This document shows, piece after piece, positions 54,649 to 64,000 of a stretch of DNA of 64,000 bases. The notes under the pieces are model-generated. The model did not search any database, had not been told where the DNA came from, and saw only the letters and a list, made by a program, of their open reading frames with translations. A program made the translations under genes and the position numbers. The stretch is from Hyposmocoma kahamanoa. Lineage: Eukaryota > Arthropoda > Insecta > Lepidoptera > Cosmopterigidae. How positions within the stretch are numbered: position 1 is the first letter of the stretch; each line of letters begins with the position of its first letter. The DNA lies in assembly GCF_003589595.1 (NCBI RefSeq), contig NW_020653719.1:1714089-1778088 (forward strand), read 5' to 3'.

Positions 54649-57600
54649 ATGGATAACGACGTATCTAATTATTCTGTAATTGGAAGAATTGGAGAAGGTG
54701 CTCATGGATTGGTTTTCAAAGCGCAACATCTTCCAACAGGTCGATATGTAGCGCTGAAGAAAATCCTGATCAAAAACATAGAAGACGGGATTCCAGTGAA
54801 CGTAATGAGAGAGATCAAAGCATTGCAGTTACTCCGGTGTAAATACGTGAGTTGGATCAACATTTGACCTTTTTGGCCACTTTTTATTGCGAAATATCGA
54901 GACATGAAACCCTTTTATGTTTGCATACGGGAATAATGCTGCTCACCCGACTACAAGATATTAAAGTCCTTTGAGGATTTTGAACTTCAAAGACCGCCCA
55001 CCCATTGGGCCACTAGTGGCGGCCACTAAACGCGACCACAAGTTGCAGGCGAGATTTTTTATACATTTTATTCATTAACTGGCATCGGCGCAAGCTAAGC
55101 GTTGGAGTAAGCGTAAGAGTGGCCGCCTCCGAGTCATTAGGCTTGTATAGTTCATGAACTTCGAACTATTAGGAATATATTCCCGACACTGACCGACATA
55201 AACTAGTTCGTCTTGCACGGTTTTAATAGTTCATCGTTCTTTTTAGTTCAGTACGAACTAGGAACTTTCTGCGTTCATAGTTCACCTGTCTTCTATTCAG
55301 TAGGAACGGTGCGTACGGACAAATAGCGATATTTCACTGCTTTTAAGTTCGAGTTGCCGAGTTGTAAGAGTCGAGTCGAGCACGATTGAACGTTGGCAGT
55401 TCGTTCTAAGTCTCTACGTATCTACATTATGTATACATATATGTAATCTTGTAAAAAAGTAAGTGTTCATATTTTTTGATAGGTATGGTAGGTGTCTGTA
55501 TGTATAATATCAACCTACGTGTAAGAGTACGTATATGAAATAATTGTACCTAAATATTGATTTTCAAACACACCATTTTAATAAAATTATTGTTCATCTA
55601 AATTTAAAAAAAATCGAAATATTTAATACAGTGTACTATTGACCTCATAATACTAAAAGTCCGTAGTGTCTTGTGAATAAAATAACTAGTTTGGAACGTT
55701 CACTGTCCGAGCAAGGACAAGAGGAACTAACGAAGTAAGGAACTTGATGAACTAAATAAACAAGAAGACCGACCTAGTTCAGTTGACCGATTGAACTAAC
55801 TAGGATCGCTCCCTCTAAAGACCGATCAGGCACAAGTTTACGAGCCATAAGGTGCGAGCAACACACTCAACCACGGTAGCAGACTTCTTTCTCCTCGCCC
55901 GGCAATGTTGCCGTTTTAACTATTTAAGCACTAGATCTATTCTATTCTGAAAATTTGGTTTTAGAGAAAAATAAATATTTAGCTATTTTAGCGTCGTTTT
56001 GAGCGGTATTATTTTTAAATATAAAAATCATGATCTGTTAATGAAAATAAATTTAAAGTTTAAAATAAAGTTATATCCTATTTTTGTGCCTAACGCTGGT
56101 AACACTCAACATAGAATTTATGGAAACGGACGATTCCTAGCCATATGTGCTGCTAGTGGCCATGACTGATCCAGCCACTATAGTGGCTGCGACAAGTGGC
56201 ATTAGCCACCTAGTGGTTGCGTTTAGTAACCACTACTAGTGACCCAGTGGGCGGTGGCACTAAAAGGGAACACTGCTATATATGCTATATATGTATGAGC
56301 TAACTGAAATAACACTGTCGACTTAAACAGTCAAGACGGCACATCGTATTTTATAAACTTGTAGGTAGGTACTATTTTTACTCGAAAACTATTTTTCTTA
56401 CTCAGGTAATAAAGCTCTATAACATGTTTCCCCGCGGCATGAGTCTAGTGCTGGTGTTGGAATACATGACCGGCGGTCTTTGGGACATGCTGCATCATAA
56501 CCAGCAGGAATTGACGTTACCACGTGTCAAAACCTACGTGCAAATGTTACTCAAGGGAATAAGATACATGCACGCACATTATGTTATGCACAGGGTAAGA
56601 AAATGACGAACTAGCCTACATTTAAAAAATTTTGATTCTGTAGCGACTTACGGTATGTACATATACACATTATCAATAGGTATAATATACCACTTGAACA
56701 AAAGAGGATATGGTGACGACAGTGTATGTTGAGATGATTTGGGCACATGGAGCGGATAAATGAATGTAGATTAACGAAAAAATATATAGAACTAACGTGG
56801 AAGGTATCATTGGAAGGGTGCGGCCACGAAGAACATTCTCAGAACAAATTGAGAGTGTTCTTAAAAAGGCTGGGGTGCAGAAGGGTGGACAAGAATAAGA
56901 GGGCCTATATGAAAAGATTGATGAATGTAAATGCAGGAGGAGAGGTTTGTCAGTCTCTGCCTATCCCAATGGGGATCTAAGGCTCAATTTATATTGGGGC
57001 TGAACGGAATGGAAGCGATTTTTTGTAACGATATTGTACATAGCGTAATGAACTTCATGGTCAATTGTGTAACGTACAAACCAGATACGAACCAAAAATC
57101 ACGTCAATCAAGAATGCTCGCGCATGCTCGAGAATGCTCGCACATTCGCGAGAATTCCGCAGCTACCGTCAGCGACGCCTGGCGTATCTGCAGAAAGTGG
57201 CGCGAAGGCAAGCGCAGTGTGACGTCAAACGTCGACGAAATACTACAATCTCAAGGTGCGTCGCGAGAAAGCTCGCGAATGCTCGAGCATTCCAGCGACC
57301 ACGCTCGCCTTTTTTGTTCCATTCCGTTCCGCCGCAATGTAAATTGAGCCTTAGGACGTGAGTATAGAATAATATACTACGTATATAATTTTACCATCAG
57401 ATACCTACCTACATACGTTAGAATAAATTAATACTCAATTCTGCCAATAGCATGCCATTATCGTGCAAGCAGATTGGTTGGACATTAATGTGGTAGGAAC
57501 AGTAATATTTTATTGCATATGTTTCATCATCTTTAACTACCAGTATTTTTGGCGCGCTATGGTTCATAATTGGGTGCCGGATGATATCCCACTAGGACCA

Positions 57601-60389
57601 ATTTACGATAATGAATTTTTGTAAATTGGTTCCACTCCGAGTATTCTGAGTAATGCCCCAGATTGAACTCCATTACTCTGGTACTTATAGTACAGGGAAT
57701 TACCTACTTTGGAGACCAAGTAAGTGGTGTAGTTATCTGGGACTTTATTAATATTAGAGAAAATATTATCTAATAGCTCTAGTTCGTAAGGGATCAGATT
57801 CTGTTTTGTACCTAACGAACAAAGTTATTGTTAAAGGACCTCAAACCAGCCAATCTCCTAATAAATCATGAAGGAATTCTGAAAATAGCTGATTTAGGAT
57901 TGGCCAGACTTTACTGGCCTGACGGTGGTCGACCCTACTCGCATCAAGTTGCAACACGGTAATATGACCATTTAACCATAAGTTGTTTTATGTCCAATGT
58001 GACTCACACTGTCCACGATCTCATCTGATAACGCACAGACTTAACATAGCCGCGCTCTAGGGACACCCTGTGTCGCAGGTGCCATGGACACAAACATAGA
58101 CAACCACAAATTACACCCAAACTCACGAGAGAAATAAATGTAGGCCTAACAAATATTTCTCCCGGCCCGGGAATCGAACGTAGGACCTTTGCGTGGCAGT
58201 CCGGCATGGTAACTGTTCGGCCACAGATATAGTTCAGGCAAGTTCAGTTCGTTCAGTAATGACATTCCATACATTTATTGATATCAACAAGGATGATAGA
58301 CGTTTTTCTAGAAGATACCTAGAAATTGTGACCTTACAATTCTTCAATCCAATAATAATAAAGTAGCTTTTGTGAGCTATGCAATAATGTATTAAATACA
58401 CTTAAGACAATTTTATACATTTCAGTTGGTACAGAGCCCCAGAACTATTGTATGGAGCAAGATTTTACACCGAAAAAGTTGACTTGTGGTCAGTAGGTTG
58501 CATTATCGCAGAATTGATTACCAAACAACCGCTCTTTGCCGTAAGTATTATTATTGTTAATACAAAGATCGAACACTTAGAAACATTCCTTCGATTAGGC
58601 TGGATTCGAACCAGCGCTTTCAGCATAACGTGTTCGAACCGTTTTTGGGTGATAAATTGATAACCCTGTAATGTCCTATCTATACCTTTTATGTTATAGG
58701 TTGGAACTAGTCGATGCCAGTTATACTATTGAATATGTAAACAATGGTCGGGAAAAGGTGTTCCAAATAAGTAGATAAATGTCTACATATAGACCAAGGA
58801 ATAACATAGAGTGGTTAAAACCACTAAATATTTATTTATAACTTTTTCGAATTCCGGATTTCCGAAAAGTTTTATAAAAACTACTTAGGTAGTTGAAGTT
58901 GGGTTATAAAGTAATTCTAGGGGCGCCATGTAAAAACATAGTAGATAACTACCTCCATGACCGAACGGTTACAATGCTGGTCTGGCAAGCAGAGGTCCTG
59001 GGTTCGATTTTCGGGGCGAGAGAAATATTTGTATGACCCACATTTATTTCTCTCGTGAGTTTGGGTGTAATTTGTGGTTGTATATGCGTGTGTCTATAGC
59101 AGCGGTGACACATTTTTTCGGCGGTGGCACAATTAATCTTTCGTCAAAGTAAACATTTTTATGAACTACAAGCGGAAGCTTACTTTAACTAATGCGGATA
59201 TTATTTATTATTATTATTATTATATATAGTTATGTACGAATTTAATTAAATTACATTATGAATTCGAAAAAGAAATTAATTCATATTTGGTGGTTTCCAC
59301 TACTCTATGTCACTCCATGTAGATAGAATATCACTATTCCGACCATTGATAATATAACGATAAACATAACATCAACCCATATAGGCAATTTTTACCTTTC
59401 AAGGGAGAATCCGACATCGAACAGCTAGCAATAGTCCTTCGCCACTTAGGCACGCCCACAGAAGAAAGTTGGCCTGGGCACACAGACCTACCAGATTTTC
59501 ATAAAATAAGCTTCCCCGAGTCGACCGGTACGCCGTGGCCAGAACTATTGCCTGGAGCTGACCCTGACGCTATCAATCTTGTGAAGTTTTTCGTGTTGTA
59601 TGATGACAAGAAAAGACAATCAGCCAAAGAGGTATCTAAAATTAACATACAAGAAAACACACCACGAAAATACATAAACATACACACATACATACACATA
59701 CATTTAATGGAACCAAAAATAGTCAGAATATAAAATAGTAATGTAATGTTTATACATAATATAAACTATGGTTTATAGTTAAATAAATAACAATTAGACA
59801 TACAGTAATAAATCAACGTCTTACTCGAACTTTATCCAAAATATTGAAGTTAAACAAAATTGTTTTTTTTACATTTAGTGTCAAAGCAGAAACAGCTGAA
59901 AATTAAAAAATCTAACAGTAATCTAACTTTAATAAATAAAAAACTTTTTCAACTAAGTTTACGCAATTTACAAAAACGCAACACCATCCTCCAGCCTCCG
60001 GCAAACCTGTATTGGTAGGAAATTAAAACAAATGAATGGAAAAATATCAGTTGACCAATGTTTTTATTTTCAAATTAGACCCAAAATAAATAAGTAAAAT
60101 GACTGGCCAGGCCTTTGAAAAAACACTGAATTATTTAGGGAATTTTACTAGTGTTCCACAAAATCTGTCAGTATGTGTATTTTTCATGTTAGATTTTTTT
60201 AAGTTTATTAATTTATTGTACTATTATTTATATGTACTATATAATAGTCATATAATTGTGCCACAGTGTATTGATGCTAATAATATCCTTTTACAGGCAC
60301 TGAAGCATCATTGGTTTAAAATTAGACCCCTGCCAGCGTCTCTACAGGAAATGCCAAAGCCACAATTAAATGCACATAAACAAAAATGA
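54649..60389 (+). CDS. CDK20: cyclin-dependent kinase 20 (CDK20/CCRK), six exons, complete
   Basis: Exons: 54649-54846, 56406-56594, 57837-57958, 58426-58540, 59404-59631, 60297-60389. All introns are GT-AG, phases agree (0,0,2,0,0), total 945 nt, 314 residues. Visible kinase elements: glycine loop GEGAHG (15-20), ATP lysine in VALKK (Lys37), C-helix Glu55, catalytic HRDLKPAN (128-135), activation segment to ATRWYRAPE (168-176), then [13 protein letters not shown] and the C-terminal lobe. Order and wording match CDK20 more than other CDKs (GEGAHG, [13 protein letters not shown] helix, [25 protein letters not shown] with PLPA). Family knowledge: works with cyclin H or KATNIP-type partners, phosphorylates MAK/ICK kinases and limits ciliary length. 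Oddities: the DFG motif reads DLG (148-150) and the T-loop threonine position is Ser164. The C-terminus is about 30 residues shorter than the human protein. Introns are loaded with repeats but all splice sites are intact. Confidence 0.94.
54985..56275. mobile_element. outer TIR element in CDK20 intron 1 (split by hAT copy 2)
   Basis: Left part CGCCCACCCATTGGGCCACT then ACTAAACGCGACCAC (54997-55040) is the inverse of the right part GTGGTTGCGTTTAGTAACCA and GTGACCCAGTGGGCGG (56211-56254). The right tip GGGAACACTG (56266-56275) is hAT-like; the left tip is decayed. The element is interrupted at 55138-55840. Confidence 0.6.
55138..55840. mobile_element. hAT-like element copy 2, nested, with 8-bp target duplication
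   Basis: Flanks CGAGTCAT (55130-55137) and CGAGCCAT (55841-55848) differ by one base. Ends TAGGCTTGTATAGTTCATGA and GACCGATCAGGCACAAGTTT plus A are the reverse of copy 1 at 5065-5829. No ORF; rich in AGTTC/GAACT. Confidence 0.72.
56730..57430 (+). mobile_element. LINE C-terminal fragment split by a MITE (CDK20 intron 2)
   Basis: The plus-strand frame [20 protein letters not shown], then [20 protein letters not shown], is the C-terminal tail of a known type of insect LINE. It ends at 56977, where a MITE begins, and the LINE appears to resume at 57354 with GGACGTGAGTATAGAATAAT. Confidence 0.7.
56978..57353. mobile_element. TIR MITE inserted in the LINE fragment, TA target
   Basis: Left end AGGCTCAATTTATATTGGGG plus CTGAACGGAATGGAA pairs with the right end TTCCATTCCGTTCCGCCGCA plus ATGTAAATTGAGCCT: about 37-bp TIR with a few mismatches. 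TA on each side (56978-56979, 57352-57353). The centre repeats TCGAGAATGCTCGC-type words. A mariner/Tc1-like MITE by its TA target. Confidence 0.8.
57545..57765 (+). mobile_element. SINE family C, copy 3, head lost (CDK20 intron 2)
   Basis: Shares AGTATTCTGAGTAATGCCCC, CTGGTACTTATAGTACAGGG and the final AGTTATCTGGGACTTTATTA with the copy at 46040-46275. The B-box area is eroded. Confidence 0.6.
58040..58236 (-). mobile_element. tRNA-derived SINE, family A, copy 4 (CDK20 intron 3)
   Basis: Minus strand: TGTGGCCGAACAGTTACCAT, B-box ACGTTCGATTCCCGGGCCGG, TCTCGTGAGTTTGGGTGTAA. It fills about 40 percent of the 467-bp intron. Confidence 0.87.
58555..58665 (-). mobile_element. SINE family D fragment right after CDK20 exon 4
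   Basis: Plus strand AATACAAAGATCGAACACTT, AGGCTGGATTCGAACCAGCG and CTTTCAGCATAACG is the reverse of family D. It begins only about 15 bp after the exon 4 donor (GTAAGT at 58541). Confidence 0.7.
58946..59120 (+). mobile_element. tRNA-derived SINE, family A, copy 5 (CDK20 intron 4)
   Basis: ACTACCTCCATGACCGAACG head, B-box GGGTTCGATTTTCGGGGCGA, TCTCGTGAGTTTGGGTGTAA. Confidence 0.85.
59632..60296 (+). other. CDK20 intron 5
   Basis: 665-bp AT-rich GT-AG intron with an ACATAC-type simple repeat at 59680-59703. No repeat family recognised. Confidence 0.7.
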
Positions 60390-61911
60390 GGACATCATTA
60401 ATCTTAAAATGCATATTTTATTTTCAAATAACTTAAACGTAACGTGTGTGTACCTAAAGTAGCTAATTAAATTATAATAATTACAATACCATGTTGTACT
60501 TTAAGCCTTATGTACATTTGAGCCTACACGTTTTGTAGCGAAAAATATTATCATATATATCATTTTTCTCCATACTTAAGCTGCTTGAACCAAAACATGA
60601 ATTTCATATAATATATTCTAATATTCTCCAATCCGAGCGCTAACTACAGATCAAAAGCCTGTCAGGATGTGCATTTATTTAAAAAAAAAAGAAATTGATT
60701 TTATTTATTGCGAAATCAATAAAAGACTAATATAACAGGTTGGAATCAAACAACTAATATCATCATAACTAAAATAATAAATGAAATTTCACATTAAAAA
60801 ATTGATGACAAACATCAAATTACACCAACATGATAAGAGATCACTTTATAACGTTCATACCATAATTTCTTAGTTCTTGAAAAACATTCAAAACACGCTC
60901 GTGTCTTTATACATAGCAGTATGTCCATAAAGTAAGACAATACTTAAAGGAATAAATTGGTTTATTTAACACCTAATAGACTCTACCTAATTACATGCAA
61001 AGTATAAGAAAAATGTACATAAAATAGCATAATCAACATCTGACGAGTGCACTGTGAAAACCGCACGATGCTAAACTGTTTGTGAAAGTTATATATTGTT
61101 AATATGTACAGTCGATGCTCTTAGATACCTGACCCCCAAGTCGACATTTTGGTTCCGAGGGCCTTCTTACGCATTGAACAGAAAAGTATAAAGGAATTCC
61201 AGCTTTTTGGTTGAAATATGTATTTATATAATGTAATTAAAGATCAAATTGTCAATGTCATTCACTAATGATGCAAAAAGAAAATTACTTTGACGGCTCA
61301 TAGGTTAATTGTTAAGTTTGTTTAACACTTTTCTCCACACTGATCGACTCTGAACCCAGTAGGTATCTTATCGACTGTACTTATATACATTTCCTTTTAT
61401 CTAATGAACACTATATGTTAGGACTTGACGTTGGCTGCTTTTTATTTACATTTCAAAGCAGATTTCAACGAACATTCGTTAGATGTTATTAAGCTTTAAG
61501 ATTGCAATACTGAATCGATAAAACTTTGTACCGACAATGACTTACAAACTACTACATATATTACATATATTTGCTAAAGGTAGGTAGGTTTCGAGCAGTG
61601 GTACCCCGGCAAAGAGTTACTAATATGCATTATATAAATGTATATGTTGATGGTGTTGTTAAATTGGTGTTGTTATGTTGAAAAACGATGTGTCAACAAG
61701 GTCAGGCTGAAAATCAGTACCGCGAGGCATACAGCCACAAGGATTTTACTGAGCCTGTTCCTTCCACGCACTGTTGTTGTTCCCACAATATTGTTATATT
61801 ATTATGTTCTGTACGTATTACTGTGGGTGGTAAATAAATGGTTTAAATGGTATATCATTTTCTACCGCGGCATCCTTGCCGCCATTCTCGCGTTGCTCAG
61901 AATTACCTTAA
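60390..61911. other. CDK20 3' flank, no further gene seen
   Basis: AT-rich. A 103-codon ORF (61638-61949) is hydrophobic but runs into the TIR element at 61912 and has no family features. Confidence 0.5.
60718..60723 (+). terminator. possible polyadenylation signal of CDK20
   Basis: First AATAAA downstream of the CDK20 stop, about 330 bp away. Plausible by position only. Confidence 0.3.
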
Positions 61912-62178
61912 AGAGCGGTTACATATGGAGGCTTTTAGCGCGTCTGTAGCGATTCAATAGCCTTGCAGTCGCTAATCGTCTACTTTTACTTAATCAGCGA
62001 TACAATCGCGATGCAAACGTGATACACATTTTTAACTATTCCACATAAGCGACTGCATCAATGCAGCCACACGTTTGCGTCGATGCAACCGCCTGTAAAT
62101 AGCAAGTGTCGCGGTGCAATCACGCGTTTCACACGCGCGTTTGTATCGCTGCTAAAAATCGCCGTGTGTAACCGCTCT
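61912..62178. mobile_element. TIR MITE (AGAGCGGTTACA ends)
   Basis: Left end AGAGCGGTTACATATGGAGG plus CTTTTAGCG is the inverse of the right end CGCTGCTAAAAATCGCCGTG plus TGTAACCGCTCT. The interior repeats GATGCAA/GCGATG words. 267 bp, no ORF. A second copy opens the window. Confidence 0.8.
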
Positions 62179-63599
62179 ACCACAGTAGGCATCTACCACA
62201 GCGTAAAGTAGAAACTAGCACAGCCATTGTTACGACAAGTAACATTGGTCTTCGATATTTTAGCATGGAGGTTAGGTTACATTTGTCTCGATACAAAAGA
62301 AAACATGAAATCAATTTGTCAGTTCTAAATTATTAAACTCTGACAAATTACTTCTGAACCTTTACAGAAAGATTATCATTAGAAAGATGTTTAAACAACG
62401 GTCTATACCCAAGGGGCCAAGTCAGGCAGGATATGTATCGACTGCATACTTCAACTTCTTATTGCTAATTCTGAAATCAGATGCTAGTAGAAACCAGTTG
62501 GCTACCACGACTCTTAATGTCCAGTGTAAAAGCGCCATAAAAATTACTGAAGCGCTAGAGACGCACGACTGCCGCGCCACAGTCGCGCTACTGTAGCGCT
62601 TCTACAAGGGTGTCATTTGAAGACGCCCTAACTATCAAATTGAACATGGTGCCTGCTTGTTAGTTATAACATAATGTGTAGGCGTCTAATCGAACCGAAT
62701 CAGTGTACCTTAACAACTATGTTTAGAAAACCGCCACACAAATAACATCAAATGAAATAAGGTCTCTGTAATTACGATGTTTTCAATTCTAAATTTTCAG
62801 GAATTCCACAAAACATTCCAAGGATTATCATGCATATAGTCCCGAGATAAATAATTATATCTACAATATCTAGTTTTCTACAGAATGGGTGAACCCCCAG
62901 AAACTAAGTACCGAAAATGAAATCAATGTTCTATGTAAAATATTTATACCTATTTTAACAAAACATATGGAACAGCTCATATTTTTTATGCGATTGGCGA
63001 AAGGTTACCTACCTAAATTACTGTCAAAATAGAATTTTGTTAAGACCCTATATTGTTGGTTGCACCTGTAATTTCAATACGGAACCTCCGGAAGTTCTTT
63101 GAAATTGATAGTACTTTTATTTATAATTAGAAAATTTGAACAAAGGTATCATCTTCGTGTATCATATACAACTTTCAGTGGCGGAGTAGAATACGGCTTC
63201 GTGTTTTTTATTACGTATTGAAACCATAAAGAAAATCAGGAACTGTAAATTTACCGGATTTTATTTTACAATTCTACATTTACGCACTTACATAAAGTTT
63301 TACTTCGTGCAGTCACTATTATGTCTATTAAATCTATGTACTACACACCATTTGGTATAGCTATAATTAATATAAATATTTGCTAACTGTGGACTCGATC
63401 CGTACATAATAGTACTTCTGACATGAAATTGTTGCGAAAAAAATTTTACTGTTTTCTTTCTTCCCATACAAAACAATCAGCCAATTAACCCCTGTGTAAA
63501 GGTAAGTCAATTCAAATATTATTGTCTTAAATATTAATCACCTTTTTACCCGCTTCCGTCAGAAATACGCGTAGTTTGTACCAGAAACAATTTCTGTTT
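62179..63599. other. no gene seen
   Basis: AT-rich with a chance 69-codon ORF (62387-62596). Nothing recognised. Confidence 0.5.
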
Positions 63600-63725
63600 T
63601 ATTTTTCTCGGATTTAAATCGCATATAGCGGTGACCATGGTACCTCTAGAGAGCCCGAAACGATAGTTCGTTTTGTTGTTTCGTTTCCTATGTGTAACAA
63701 TCACGAAAACCTAAAAACTCGATAT
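63600..63725 (-). repeat. dispersed repeat J, diverged copy
   Basis: GGATTTAAATCGCATATAGC, GTGACCATGGTACCTCTAGA, GAGCCCGAAACGATAG, then TTTCCTATGTGTAACAATCA and CGAAAACCTAAAAACTCGAT: all parts of repeat J. Confidence 0.72.
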
Positions 63726-64000
63726 AGACTTCATTTCTTTAAAAAACTTTTTTTTCTTTATCTACTTACTCTACGCAGTTAATAATGATTAATGGGGACT
63801 TAAGAATCTGCAATAAATGTAAATACTGTCTATTCCATACTCTCCAAGAGTAAGCGCATTGCTTGTGTTGTTGTGCGTGTGTGTGTGTCTCACCAAATTT
63901 TAGAAGAAAACCGCTGTATTTAATATAAGTAGCTTTATATATACCAATGTTTAATTTCAACTGAACTAAATAGAACACGTATAGTATACAATATACATTT
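63726..64000. other. no gene seen
   Basis: AT-rich; a (GT)n tract at 63874-63889. Confidence 0.5.

Noticed and set aside
60099..60296. Alternative first coding exon leading into CDK20 exon 6
   Set aside because: The frame is open across the intron end by chance; the exon 5 to exon 6 join is supported by homology and a clear TTACAG acceptor.
61638..61949. 103-codon hydrophobic ORF
   Set aside because: Runs into the inverted repeat of a MITE and matches nothing known.

Overview
This is a window of an AT-rich animal nuclear genome, almost certainly from a moth or butterfly (Lepidoptera). I base this on small protein-coding exons with GT-AG introns, three recognisable host genes, and a dense load of transposons and retroposons of types common in Lepidoptera: tRNA-derived SINEs, Transib, mariner and hAT elements, LINE fragments, and a dispersed repeat ending in AACCGACTTCAA. 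No bacterial, viral, rRNA or CRISPR feature was seen.

Region by region: 1-39,000 contains no host gene I can support. It is made of repeats: a TIR element cut by the window edge, a hAT-like element with an 8-bp target duplication (5.07-5.83 kb), a LINE reverse transcriptase (6.3-7.5 kb), two non-autonomous elements flanked by TTAA (9.5 and 28.8 kb), a degenerate tandem repeat (11.1 kb), a decayed Transib transposon with matching terminal repeats and a 5-bp target duplication (22.4-25.2 kb), a 460-bp element packed with GTCGT/ACGAC motifs (26.3 kb), SINEs, LINE pieces and a 1.2-kb TIR element (36.7-37.9 kb). 39,226-47,821 (minus) is a four-exon JKAMP/JAMP gene whose 6.3-kb third intron is full of transposons, including a full-length dead mariner. 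47,822-50,421 is a repeat-rich spacer holding a second mariner, a long palindrome and three tandem fold-back units. 50,422-53,133 (minus) is an intact four-exon UDP-glycosyltransferase. 54,649-60,389 (plus) is an intact six-exon cyclin-dependent kinase 20 gene, arranged divergently from the UGT, with nested transposons in its introns. 60,390-64,000 has no host gene I can support and includes a second copy of the TIR element that opens the window.

Functionally the three genes are unrelated neighbours: a multi-pass ER membrane protein linked to ER-associated degradation and JNK signalling (JKAMP), an ER-anchored sugar-conjugating enzyme with an unusual donor-site sequence (UGT), and a CDK-family kinase known for roles in cilia and the cell cycle (CDK20). 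Their exon joins were read base by base; every intron begins GT and ends AG and all phases agree, giving predicted proteins of 297, 522 and 314 residues. The most unusual material is in the repeats: clear nested insertions, intact target-site duplications and a tandem fold-back array. I found no convincing new multi-gene biological system.
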